Of a stretch of 64,000 nucleotides of DNA, positions 55,211 through 64,000 are shown one piece after another. The translations under genes and the position numbers were made by a program. The stretch is from NCBI GenBank assembly GCA_949128135.1, contig OX421978.1:70903119-70967118 (forward strand). Direction: 5' to 3'. Position 1 is the stretch's first letter. The number at the start of each line of letters is the position of its first letter. The notes beneath the pieces were generated by a model that saw nothing but the letters and a program-made list of their open reading frames with translations, did no database searches and had not been told where the DNA came from. The stretch is from Parasteatoda lunata. Its lineage: Eukaryota; Arthropoda; Arachnida; Araneae; Theridiidae.

Positions 55211-55748
55211 ATATTCACAAGAGTAGGTACATGAAAATTAAATTTCCCAAACTACAGCCTATATTCTACAACCTCGGAGAGTATTCAATTATATTTTCCG
55301 TACCACTTACACTCACTAAATGATGGTGTTTCTACCGTTACGATAGCCTTTACATCTATTAAAGGACAATATTTTATTGAGTTTTTCTTGTCGAAACTCA
55401 CAAAAATTCTTACCTTTTAAATCTCGACAAAATAGGTGGAAGTGACTACCCGTTATATTAATATCTCTAAAAATGTGAACAAGAGCAGCTTTAACGCACG
55501 ACGACATAGTGCATTCATCTCGGAAATGAAATATTTTTTCAGGTTTTTATATACTTTAGAAAAAATTCCAAAGACAAACTATTAAAGATAGTAAAAAACG
55601 TTACGTAGAAGCGAAATGTTAATTTCATTAAATGAAATTCCTTACATAATTATAATATTTTTTTATAAGTTACGTGTTGCCCTCTGATTACTTGCAATTC
55701 ATATGCTTCCATTGATGTTAAAAAAAAATTTCTACTTGGCCAAAATAT

Positions 55749-55756
55749 AAATACCA
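55749..55756 (+). promoter_or_regulatory. Candidate PSE of U1, unit 1
   Basis: AAATACCA, first base 60 bp before U1. Confidence 0.75.
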
Positions 55757-55808
55757 CAAAAATAAAAATACTTTAATAGTTTAGTAATTCAATACTCGCA
55801 CTAATGGC

Positions 55809-55968
55809 ATACTTACCTGGTACTGGAGTAGCCTTGATCACCGAGGAGGCTCTCCCGAGCAGAGACCTTTCATTGCACTGCGACAGGTTGACGCTCGCCA
55901 CATCCACAAATTGTGGTTGCTTGGGGTGCAAAATTTTTGGTAGTTGGGACTGCGTTCGCGCTGTCCCT
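55809..55968 (+). ncRNA. U1: U1 snRNA, unit 1
   Basis: U1 recognises 5' splice sites by base pairing. Seen: 5' end ATACTTACCTGG; stem-loop I AGCCT-TGATCACCGAGG-AGGCT; stem-loop II with CATTGCACTGCG (U1A-type AUUGCAC); stem III around CCACAAATTGTGG; Sm site AAATTTTTGG; stem IV GGGACTGCGTTCGCGCTGTC. Length is about 160 nt against 164 in human. The loop of stem I differs from the usual UGAUCACGAAGG at two adjacent positions. The 3' box AAAAGACAGA is at 55983-55992. Candidate PSE at -60. Confidence 0.96.
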
Positions 55969-56507
55969 ATTTCTAGACATAAAAAAGACAGAACCTATTT
56001 CCGGAGTTAGTAGTTAGAGATAGGTATTATTTTTCAATCCTCTCTCTTGTGGGTCCTTCTCGAACTATTTGTGATTTCATTTAGGGCATTAATAATAAAA
56101 TTGGAAGTGAATGTTTTCCATAATTAGTATTTTTTTCCCCTCAATTTGTTTCACGCATTTATGAGAGAGACATTTGGGGAATAAAAAACACCAAATGAAT
56201 AAAATTCAAATTTGACCTTATTGTAATATTTTATGTATCCAGTTTTTTTTCTTTACATTGAGACGTATGCAATTGTTCCCTTGAAAGCGGAGTTGCAATA
56301 TCAGACCTAATGTTGGAATGTGGATCTATTTTTTACATGCAGAATCAGTAACGAAAAAAATCAATTTCTACCGATATCAGGTAAGAAAGGGAATCAAATG
56401 TCAAGAGCTACTCAGTGTTCAATGAAATTAATTTTTCGATCATCATTAAACTACCAATTTAAATTCAAAATAAAATTCTTCACATTATTGAAAACAGTAC
56501 CACCCGC
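55969..56507 (+). repeat. U1-U5 spacer, unit 1
   Basis: Non-coding spacer repeated at 58836-59374 and 61703-62241. It contains the U1 3' box near its start and the U5 PSE near its end. It includes ATTACCGACATCAGG-like sequence that was copied into the breakpoint at 50390-50432. Confidence 0.9.
56448..56456 (+). promoter_or_regulatory. Candidate PSE of U5, unit 1
   Basis: AAACTACCA, first base 60 bp before the U5 start. Confidence 0.78.
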
Positions 56508-56624
56508 ATGCTCTGGCTTCTCTTCATCAATCGTGCTAATCTTTCGCCTTTTACTAAAGATTACCGTGGAGAGGAGCATCCTAATGAGCTTAAGCAAATT
56601 TTTGGAATCCCACTTGCTGGGATT
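56508..56624 (+). ncRNA. U5: U5 snRNA, unit 1
   Basis: U5 aligns exon ends in the spliceosome through its invariant loop 1. Seen: CTCTGGCTTCTCTTCATC; loop 1 region CTTTCGCCTTTTACTAAAG, identical to the human loop; CCGTGGAGAGGAGCATC closing the stem; Sm site AAATTTTTGG; and 3' hairpin AATCCCA-CTTGC-TGGGATT. Length is 117 nt, against about 116 in human. An AAAAGTAGT 3' box follows 8-9 bp after the RNA end. Confidence 0.96.
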
Positions 56625-57904
56625 AAATGCATAAAAGTAGTTTTGAGATGTAAGGAAATGAAAGCCGGCTCGTCGGAAGTTAGATTTTATCATTTTACGC
56701 ATGCTTTTCAAAGAGAGGAACTTGCTCAGTTAAAGCTCGAAATTTTGTATTTAAATCGACTTACGTATATTGCATAATCTGGCGAATCTATTTCAGCATA
56801 TTTTCAACTCAAAAGATCTTTAACAGTTCATTTTTACATTAGTTTATTACAAATTTATAAGAAACTTATCTTCGTTCAAAATAATTTTTTTAAATTAAAA
56901 TCGTGTTTCGCAAATTTTTGAAGTGGAGATTCATGTAATATTTTCTCTTCACCACGCAGTTTCAAAGGTAATTTGATTCATCCCATTTGCACTTTCGTAA
57001 GGAAAGTCAATTAGTTTTTTTTAATTAAAAGAAAATAGTTAATAAAAAGTGATTCATTTGAAGAATTGATTTAGGGAATACAGGACATTAAGACTTTGAG
57101 AAAAGTTGTAACGCTCCTTTTAATATGATTGTAGGCGTTACTCAATAAAGCATTATCAACAACATCATTCACAATGTCGATATTCCTCTCCAAAACATCT
57201 TAAAGAGCACTTTAAAATAAATATAAAACGTGAGTGTTGCTTTTAAGCGAAAGACAAAAACCGTGACAATTCTCATTTTTAAGATCTTACTTAGGGAATA
57301 TCAGTTCATGAAAAAGTTTTGTATATTCCGCATATCTCTCGTATATTCTATATAGCAAAATTTGCTAGAGTAAAGTCTTGGTTCCTTTTAGTAGAGCTAC
57401 CTTCGGTCAATATGAAGTTAGAAACAGGAGCAAAAATGATTTCAAATCTCACTTGAGAATAAACACAAATGGTTTTTTTCATGGGCGAAAATTCATACTA
57501 TCTGTGAAATTTTAATGTCAAAGTTAAAATTGAATATTCTATGGCAGACATACTTAGGCATATTAAAATTTAATATTCTATGGCAGACATACACCAATAG
57601 TACGAAAATAATTACTCTGGGACAGAGAGAAATTTTAAAATATTTCGCAGATTTAAATGGAAAACGACAAATGAATATTAATGACTGCCACAAATATTAA
57701 ATTCCTTTCATAACTTTTGAGAGTTTTCGAATTTAATGAAAACAAATGCTTATGTGTGTTAACGTTTTATTCCGTCACTCAAGATTTAAATCTTACCATA
57801 TACTAAACATTAAAATAAAAAAAAATATTTTTTATCATATTTTAAACTACCATGCTAATAAAATAAATTCTTTTAACAAATAATTCGTTTTCCTCCCTGT
57901 CTTT
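56625..57904 (+). repeat. U5-U4 spacer, unit 1
   Basis: About 1.28 kb without a recognisable gene. It contains two tandem copies of a block ending ATATTCTATGGCAGACATAC (57527-57597), a number that varies between units. The U4 PSE is at its end. Confidence 0.9.
57844..57852 (+). promoter_or_regulatory. Candidate PSE of U4, unit 2
   Basis: AAACTACCA, first base 61 bp before the U4 start at 57905. Confidence 0.78.
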
Positions 57905-58048
57905 AGCTTTGCGCAGAGGCAGTGTCATAGCCAATGAGGTTCTACCGAGGCGTGACTATTGCTAGTTGAAAACTTTTCCCAATACCCCGCCATGTCGTCG
58001 TGAAAAACCGACGGCATAGGCAATTTTTGGGAGCCTCTTCGGAGGTTT
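57905..58048 (+). ncRNA. U4: U4 snRNA, unit 2
   Basis: 144 nt with every U4 landmark intact: AGCTTTGCGCAGAGGCAG, the k-turn (AATGAGG / CCGAGG), AACTTTTCCCAATACCCCGC, the CCGACGGCATAGGC stem side, Sm site AATTTTTGG, and 3' stem GAGCCTC-TTCG-GAGGTTT. It has a PSE-like motif at -61 and a 3' box AAAAGTAGG at 58057-58065. Likely a functional gene. Confidence 0.97.
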
Positions 58049-58675
58049 ATATTTACAAAAGTAGGTACATGAAAATTAAATTTCCAAATTTACAGCCTAT
58101 ATTCTACACCAACGTTTTAACAGGAAATGGAGTGTTCACCTCGGAGAGTATTCAATTATATTTTCCGTACCACTTACACTCAGTAAATGATGGTGTTTCT
58201 ACCGTTACGATAGCCTTTACATCTATTAAAGGACAATATTTTATTAAGTTTTTCTTGTCGAAACACACAAAAATTCTTACCTTTTAAATCTCGACAAAAT
58301 ACGTGGAAGTGACTACCCGCTATATTAATTTCTCTAAAAATGTGAACAAGAGCAGCTTTAACGCACGACGACATAGTGCATACATCTCGGAAATGAAATA
58401 TTTTTTCAGGTTTTTAAATACTTTAGAAAAAATTCCAAAGACAAACTATTAAAGATAGTAAAAAACGTTACGTAGAAGCGAAATGTTAATTTCATTAAAT
58501 GAAATTCCTTACATAATTATAATATTTTTTTATAAGTTACGTGTTGCCTTCTGATTACTTGCAATTCATATGCTTCCATTGATGTTAAAAAAAAATATCT
58601 ACCTGGTCAAAATATAAATACCACAGAAATAAAAATACTTTAATAGTTTAGTAATTCAATACTCGCACTATTGGC
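58049..58675 (+). repeat. U4-U1 spacer, unit 2
   Basis: Repeated in all units and, inverted, at 49620-50245. It contains a conserved minus-strand frame of 64 codons (58180-58374) that I do not accept as a gene, and a near-palindrome ATTTCATTAAATGAAAT. Confidence 0.9.
58616..58623 (+). promoter_or_regulatory. Candidate PSE of U1, unit 2
   Basis: AAATACCA, first base 60 bp before U1. Confidence 0.75.
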
Positions 58676-58835
58676 ATACTTACCTGGTACTGGAGTAGCC
58701 TTGATCACCGAGGAGGCTCTCCCGAGCAGAGACCTTTCATTGCACTGCGACAGGTTGACGCTCGCCACATCCACAAATTGTGGTTGCTTGGGGTGCAAAA
58801 TTTTTGGTAGTTGGGACTGCGTTCGCGCTGTCCCT
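58676..58835 (+). ncRNA. U1: U1 snRNA, unit 2
   Basis: Identical to the unit 1 copy over the RNA as far as read: 5' ATACTTACCTGG, variant stem-loop I, AUUGCAC loop, Sm site AAATTTTTGG, stem IV. 3' box AAAAGACAGA at 58850-58859. Confidence 0.97.
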
Positions 58836-59314
58836 ATTTCTAGACATAAAAAAGACAGAACCTATTTTCGGAATTACTAGTTAGAGGTAGGTATTATTTT
58901 CCATCCTCTCTCTTGTGGATCCTTCTCGAACTATTTGTGATTTCATTTAGGCCATTAATAATAAAATTGGAAGTGAATGTTTTCCAAATTAGTATTTTTT
59001 TCCCCTCAATTTGATTCACGCATTTATAGAGAAAGACATTAGGGAAATAAAAAACAAGAAATGAATAAAATTCAAATGTGATCTTATTGTAATATTTTAT
59101 GTATCCAGTTTTTTTTTCTTTACATTGAGACGTATGCAATTGTTCCCTTGAAAGCGGAGTTGCAATATCAGACCTAATGTTGGAATGTGGTTTTATTTTT
59201 TACATGCAGAATCAGTACCGAAAAAAATCAATTCCTACCGACATCAGGTAAGAAACGGAATCAAATATCAAGAGCTAACCAGTGCTCAATGAAATTAATT
59301 TTTCGATCATAATT

Positions 59315-59323
59315 AAACTACCA
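59315..59323 (+). promoter_or_regulatory. Candidate PSE of U5, unit 2
   Basis: AAACTACCA, first base 60 bp before U5. Confidence 0.78.
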
Positions 59324-59374
59324 ATTTAAATTCAAAATAAAATTCCTCACATTATTGAAAACAGTTCCATTCGC

Positions 59375-59491
59375 ATGATCTGGCTTTTCTTCATCAATCG
59401 TGCTAATCTTTCGCCTTTTACTAAAGATTACCGTGGAGAGGAGCATCCTAATGAGATTAAGCAAATTTTTGGAATCCCACTCGCTGGGATT
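59375..59491 (+). ncRNA. U5: U5 snRNA, unit 2
   Basis: 117 nt. Loop 1 CGCCTTTTACT, Sm site AAATTTTTGG and 3' hairpin AATCCCA-CTCGC-TGGGATT are intact. The first stem has substitutions relative to unit 1 (ATGATCTGG for ATGCTCTGG; CTTTTCTTC for CTTCTCTTC), and GAGATTAAGC replaces GAGCTTAAGC. 3' box AAAAGTAGT at 59500-59508. Confidence 0.95.
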
Positions 59492-60772
59492 AAATGCATA
59501 AAAGTAGTTTTGAGATGTGAAGAAATGAAAGCCGGCTCCTAGGAAGTTAGATTATATCCTTTTACACATGCTTTTCAAAGAGAGGAACTTGCTCAGTTAA
59601 AGCTCGAAATTTTTTATTTAAATCGACTTATGTAAATTGCATAATCTGGCGAATCTATTTCGGCATATTTTGAACTCAAAAGATCTTTAACAGTTCATTT
59701 TTACATTAGTTTATTACAAATTTATAAGAAACTTACCTTCGTTCAAAATATTTTTTTAAAATTAAAATCGTGTTTCGCAAATTTTTGAAGTGGAGATTCA
59801 TGTAATATTTTTTCTTCACCACGTAGTTTCAAAGGTAATTTGATACATCCCATTTGCGCTTTCGTAAGGAAACTCAATTAGTTTTTTTTTTAATTAAAAG
59901 AAAATAGTTAATAAAAAGTTATTAATTTGAAGAATTGATTTAGGGAATACAGGACATTAAGACTTTGAGAAAAGTTGTAACGCTCCTTTTAATATTATTG
60001 TAGACGTTACTCAATAAAGCATTATCAACAACATCATTCACAATATCGATATTCCTCTCTAAAACATCTTAAAGAGAACTTTAAAATAAATATAAAACGT
60101 GAGTGTTGCTTTTAAGCGAAAGACAAAAACCGTGACAATTCCCATTTTTAAGATCTTACATAGGGAATATCAGTTCATGAAAAAATTTTGTATATTCCAC
60201 ATATCTATCGTCTATTCTATATAGCAAAATTTGCTAGAGTAAAGTCTTGGTTCCTTTTAGTAGAGCTACCTTCGGCCAATATGAAGTTAGAAACAGGAGC
60301 AAAAATGATTTCAAATCTCACTTGAGAATAAACACAAATGGTTTTTTCATGGGCGAAAATTCATACTATCTGTGAAATTTTAATGTCAAAGTTAAAATTG
60401 AATATTCTATGGCAGACATACATAGGCATATTAAAATTTAATATTCTATGGCAGACATACACCAATAGTACGAAAATAATTACTCTGGGACAGAGAGAAA
60501 TTTTAAAATATTTCGCAGATTTAAATGGAAAACGACAAATGAATATTAATGACTGCCACAAATATTAAATTCCTTTCATAACTTTTGAGAGTTTTCGAAT
60601 TTAATGAAAACAAATGTTTATGTGTGTTAACGTTTTATTCCGTCACTCAAGATTTAAATCTTACCATATACTAAACATTAAAATAAAAAAAAATATTTTT
60701 TATTATATTTTAAACTACCATGCTAATAAAATAAATTCTTTTAACAAATAATTCGTTTTCCTCCCTGTCTTT
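59492..60772 (+). repeat. U5-U4 spacer, unit 2
   Basis: 1.28 kb, nearly identical to the unit 3 spacer. No other snRNA recognised. Confidence 0.92.
60712..60720 (+). promoter_or_regulatory. Candidate PSE of U4, unit 3
   Basis: AAACTACCA, first base 61 bp before U4. Confidence 0.78.
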
Positions 60773-60916
60773 AGCTTTGCGCAGAGGCAGTGTCATAGCC
60801 AATGAGGTTCTACCGAGGCGTGACTATTGCTAGTTGAAAACTTTTCCCAATACCCCGCCATGTCGTCGTGAAAAACCGACGGCATAGGCAATTTTTGGGA
60901 GCCTCTTCGGAGGTTT
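60773..60916 (+). ncRNA. U4: U4 snRNA, unit 3
   Basis: Same 144-nt sequence as unit 2 with all landmarks. The 3' box AAAAGTAGG follows after TATATTTGC. PSE-like motif at -61. Confidence 0.97.
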
Positions 60917-61482
60917 ATATTTGCAAAAGTAGGTACATGAAAATTAAATTTCCAAATTTACAGCCTATATTCTACACCAACGTTTTAACAGGAAATGGAG
61001 TGTTCACCTCGGAGAGTATTCAATTATATTTTCCGTACCACTTACACTCAGTAAATGATGGTGTTTCTACCGTTACGATAGCCTTTACATCTATTAAAGG
61101 ACAATATTTTATTAAGTTTTTCTTGTCGAAACACACAAAAATTCTTACCTTTTAAATCTCGACAAAATACGTGGAAGTGACTACCCGCTATATTAATTTC
61201 TCTAAAAATGTGAACAAGAGCAGCTTTAACGCACGACGACATGGTGCATACATCTCGGAAATGAAATATTTTTTCAGGTTTTTAAATACTTTAGAAAAAA
61301 TTCCAAAGACAAACTATTAAAGATAGTAAAAAACGTTACGTAGAAGCGAAATGTAAATTTCATTAAATGAAATTCCTTACATAATTATAATATTTTTTTA
61401 TAAGTTACGTGTTGCCCTCTGATTACTTGCAATTCATATGCTTCCATTGATGTTAAAAAAAATATCTACCTGGTCAAAATAT

Positions 61483-61490
61483 AAATACCA
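61483..61490 (+). promoter_or_regulatory. Candidate PSE of U1, unit 3
   Basis: AAATACCA, first base 60 bp before U1. Confidence 0.75.
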
Positions 61491-61542
61491 CAAAAATAAA
61501 AATACTTTAATAGTTTAGTAATTCAATACTCGCACTATTGGC

Positions 61543-61702
61543 ATACTTACCTGGTACTGGAGTAGCCTTGATCACCGAGGAGGCTCTCCCGAGCAGAGAC
61601 CTTTCATTGCACTGCGACAGGTTGACGCTCGCCACATCCACAAATTGTGGTTGCTTGGGGTGCAAAATTTTTGGTAGTTGGGACTGCGTTCGCGCTGTCC
61701 CT
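61543..61702 (+). ncRNA. U1: U1 snRNA, unit 3
   Basis: Same as unit 2, including the variant stem-loop I. 3' box AAAAGACAGA at 61717-61726. Confidence 0.97.
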
Positions 61703-62181
61703 ATTTCTAGACATAAAAAAGACAGAACCTATTTCCGGAATTAGTAGTTAGAGGTAGGTATTATTTTCCATCCTCTCTCTTGTGGATCCTTCTCGAACTA
61801 TTTGTGATTTCATTTAGGTCATTAATAATAAAATTGGAAGTGAATGTTTTCCAAATTAGTATTTTTTTCCCCTCAATTTGATTCACGCATTTATAGAGAA
61901 AGACATTAGGGAAACAAGAAATGGAAATGAATAAAATTCAAATATGATCTTATTGTAATATTTTATGTATCCAGTTTTTTTCTCCTTTACATTGAGACGT
62001 ATGCAATTGTTCCCTTGAAAGCGGAGTTGCAATATCAGACCTAATGTTGGAATGTGGTTTTATTTTTTACATGCAGAATCAGTACCGAAAAAAATCAATT
62101 CCTACCGACATCAGGTAAGAAACGGAATCAAATATCAAGAGCTAACCAGTGCTCACTGAAATTAATTTTTCGATCATAATT

Positions 62182-62190
62182 AAACTACCA
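62182..62190 (+). promoter_or_regulatory. Candidate PSE of U5, unit 3
   Basis: AAACTACCA, first base 60 bp before U5. Confidence 0.78.
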
Positions 62191-62241
62191 ATTTAAATTC
62201 AAAATAAAATTCCTCACATTATTGAAAACAGTTCCATTCGC

Positions 62242-62358
62242 ATGCTCTGGCTTTTCTTCATCAATCGTGCTAATCTTTCGCCTTTTACTAAAGATTACCG
62301 TGGAGAGGAGCATACTAATGAGCTTAAGCAAATTTTTGGAATCCCACTCGCTGGGATT
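62242..62358 (+). ncRNA. U5: U5 snRNA, unit 3
   Basis: 117 nt with intact loop 1, Sm site and 3' hairpin (AATCCCA-CTCGC-TGGGATT). It has ATGCTCTGG as in unit 1 but CTTTTCTTC as in unit 2, and CATACTAATGAG where others have CATCCTAATGAG. Confidence 0.95.
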
Positions 62359-63652
62359 AAATGCATAAAAGTAGTTTTAAGATGTGAAGAAATGAAAGCC
62401 GGCTCCTAGGAAGTTAGATTATATCCTTTTACACATGCTTTTCAAAGAGAGGAACTTGCTCAGTTAAAGCTCGAAATTTTTTATTTAAATCGACTTATGT
62501 AAATTGCATAATCTGGCGAATCTATTTCGGCATATTTTCAACTCAAAAGATCTTTAACAGTTCATTTTTACATTAGTTTATTACAAATTTATAAGAAACT
62601 TATCTTCGTTCAAAATATTTTTTTAAAATTAAAATCGTGTTTCGCAAATTTTTGAAGTGGAGATTCATGTAATATTTTCTCTTCACCACGTAGTTTCAAA
62701 GGTAATTTGATACATCCCATTTGCGCTTTCGTAAGGAAACTCAATTAGTTTTTTTTTAATTAAAAGAAAATAGTTAATAAAAAGTTATTAATTTGAAGAA
62801 TTGATTTAGGGAATACAGGACATTAAGACTTTGAGAAAAGTTGTAACGCTCCTTTCAATATTATTGTAGACGTTACTCAATAAAGCATTATCAACAACAT
62901 CATTCACAATATCGATATTCCTCTCTAAAACATCTTAAAGAGAACTTTAAAATAAATATAAAACGTGAGTGTTGCTTTTAAGCGAAAGACAAAAACCGTG
63001 ACAATTCCCATTTTTAAGATCTGACATAGGGAATATCAGTTCATGAAAAAATTTTGTATATTCCACATATCTATCGTCTATTCTATATAGCAAAATTTGC
63101 TAGAGTAAAGTCTTGGTTCCTTTTAGTAGAGCTACCTTCGGCCAATATGAAGTTAGAAACAGGAGCAAAAATGATTTCAAATCTCACTTGAGAATAAACA
63201 CAAATGGTTTTTTCATGGGCGAAAATTCATACTATCTGTGAAATTTTAATGTCAAAGTTAAAATTGAATATTCTATGGCAGACATACATAGGCATATTAA
63301 AATTGGCATATTAAAATTTAATATTCTATGGCAGACATACACCAATAGTACGAAAATAATTACTCTGGGACAGAGAGAAATTTTAATATATTTCGCAGAT
63401 TTAAATGGAAAACGACAAATGAATATTAATGACTGCCACAAATATTAAATTCCTTTCATAACTTTTGAGAGTTTTCGATATTAATGAAAACAAATGCTTA
63501 TGTGTGTTAACGTTTTATTCCGTCACTCAAGATTTAAATCTTACCATATACTAAACATTAAAATAAAAAAAAACATTTTTAATCATATTTTAAACTACCA
63601 TGCTAATAAAATAAATTCTTTTAACAAATAATTCGTTTTCCTCCCTGTCTTT
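62359..63652 (+). repeat. U5-U4 spacer, unit 3
   Basis: As in unit 2, but with an extra GGCATATTAAAATT between the two copies of the ATGGCAGACATAC block (about 63293-63320), accounting for the longer unit. Confidence 0.92.
63592..63600 (+). promoter_or_regulatory. Candidate PSE of U4, unit 4
   Basis: AAACTACCA, first base 61 bp before U4. Confidence 0.78.
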
Positions 63653-63796
63653 AGCTTTGCGCAGAGGCAGTGTCATAGCCAATGAGGTTCTACCGAGGCG
63701 TGACTATTGCTAGTTGAAAACTTTTCCCAATACCCCGCCATGTCGTCGTGAAAAACCGACGGCATAGGCAATTTTTGGGAGCCTCTTCGGAGGTTT
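63653..63796 (+). ncRNA. U4: U4 snRNA, unit 4
   Basis: Intact 144-nt copy, same as units 2 and 3. The window ends in the following U4-U1 spacer, so U1 and U5 of this unit are outside. Confidence 0.97.
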
Positions 63797-64000
63797 ATAT
63801 TTACAAAAGTAGGTACATGAAAATTAAATTTCCAAATTTACAGCCTATATTCTACACCAACGTTTTAACAGGAAATGGAGTGTTCACCTCGGAGAGTTAA
63901 CAATTATATTTTCCGTACCACTTACACTCAGTAAATGATGGTGTTTCTACCGTTACGATAGCCTTTACATCTATTAAAGGACAATATTTTATTAAGTTTT

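Larger units (their letters stand above)
59156..60020 (+). repeat. 865-bp U5 cassette bounded by AAAGC repeats
   Basis: AAAGC occurs at 59151-59155 and 60016-60020. The segment between holds the U5 PSE, U5 RNA and 3' box. The old inverted copy at 36069 lacks exactly this segment with one AAAGC (GCTTT on +) left. The ends (GGAGTTGCAATATC and GACGTTACTCAAT) show no inverted repeats. Confidence 0.8.
55061..64000 (+). repeat. Tandem U4-U1-U5 snRNA gene array (three full units plus a partial fourth)
   Basis: The reference string GTCTTTAGCTTTGCGCAG recurs at 55061, 57899, 60767 and 63647, giving unit lengths of 2838, 2868 and 2880 bp. Each full unit has U4, a spacer of about 0.6 kb, U1, a spacer of about 0.54 kb, U5 and a spacer of about 1.28 kb, all on the + strand. 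Units 2 and 3 are nearly identical; unit 1 is more diverged. This implies recent homogenisation. The array continues past the window end. Confidence 0.96.

Noticed and set aside
56320..56777. Overlapping frames on both strands around 56320-56777
   Set aside because: They overlie the U5 RNA gene and its flanks.
58000..58287. Plus-strand 95-codon frame in each unit (MKNRRHRQFLGASSE...)
   Set aside because: Its first codons are the 3' half of the U4 RNA gene; it is a chance reading through U4 and spacer.
58180..58374. Minus-strand 64-codon frame (MSSCVKAALVHIFREIN...) repeated in every array unit and inverted at 49920-50114, with a good GT donor at its AAAAG|GTAAGA
   Set aside because: It lies in the U4-U1 spacer. 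Conservation is explained by tandem homogenisation, unit 0 has a codon deletion (EKLNK becomes EKLK), and no matching downstream exon or domain was seen.
58671..58880. Plus-strand frame starting MAYLPGTGVALITEEAL in each unit
   Set aside because: This is the U1 RNA gene read as protein.
60361..60561. Minus-strand frame starting MWQSLIFICRFPFKSAK, repeated in the array
   Set aside because: Spacer sequence; length varies with the small tandem block and no domain is visible.
55061..64000. Possible U2 or U6 genes in the long U5-U4 spacer
   Set aside because: No U2 start (ATCGCTTCTCGG-type) or U6 ACAGAGA/AGCATGGCCCC-type sequence was found on reading.
1..64000. CRISPR arrays, bacterial operons, tRNA genes
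   Set aside because: No direct-repeat/spacer arrays or tRNA cloverleaf signatures were seen; the sequence is eukaryotic.

Overview
This is eukaryotic nuclear DNA. It is very AT-rich, has long introns with GT..AG boundaries, and is dense in transposable elements (TEs). The mix of families (BEL/Pao, Jockey-like and I-like LINEs, several hAT elements, a Helitron, a DUF4806-like gene inside a DNA transposon) suggests an arthropod, plausibly a chelicerate such as a spider. That assignment is inference; no species is claimed.

Region 1 (about 3.6-26.3 kb, + strand) holds one split protein-coding gene. Eleven proposed coding exons with compatible phases give a predicted 527-aa protein that is almost entirely coiled coil. 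I do not recognise the family. Its introns carry several TIR elements and MITEs, and one intron carries a duplicated 3' splice region. From 26.3 to about 32.5 kb there is 3' UTR and intergenic AT-rich DNA with no gene I can support.

Region 2 (32.5-36.0 kb) is a decayed Ty1/copia fragment. It is interrupted by a complete but inactivated hAT transposon with a perfect 8-bp target-site duplication (TSD).

Region 3 (36.0-50.5 kb) was once part of one minus-strand spliceosomal snRNA repeat unit (U4, then U1, then spacer). It has been blown apart by nested insertions: a hAT-like element that itself received a Helitron, a 4.3-kb TIR element carrying a DUF4806-like gene and a LINE ORF1 remnant, and a 6.4-kb BEL/Pao retrotransposon that itself received an I-like LINE. 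One U1 gene now lies in three pieces across 11 kb, and each insertion inside it is framed by its own TSD.

Region 4 (50.5-64.0 kb, + strand) is a tandem snRNA array. Each complete unit of about 2.84-2.88 kb carries U4, U1 and U5 in that order on one strand. Every gene with an intact upstream region has a TAAACTACCA or TAAATACCA motif starting 60-61 bp before the RNA start (a candidate PSE), and the RNAs are followed by AAAAGNNAG-like 3' boxes. The first, damaged unit lost its U1 to a Jockey-like LINE. The array runs off the end of the window. Small open frames in the array are readings of the RNA genes or their spacers and are not called as proteins.

The main discovery is the U4-U1-U5 tandem repeat together with its inverted, TE-shattered relative. 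Secondary points are a shared change in the U1 stem-loop I loop and a U5-containing cassette bounded by 5-bp repeats that is cleanly absent from the old inverted copy.
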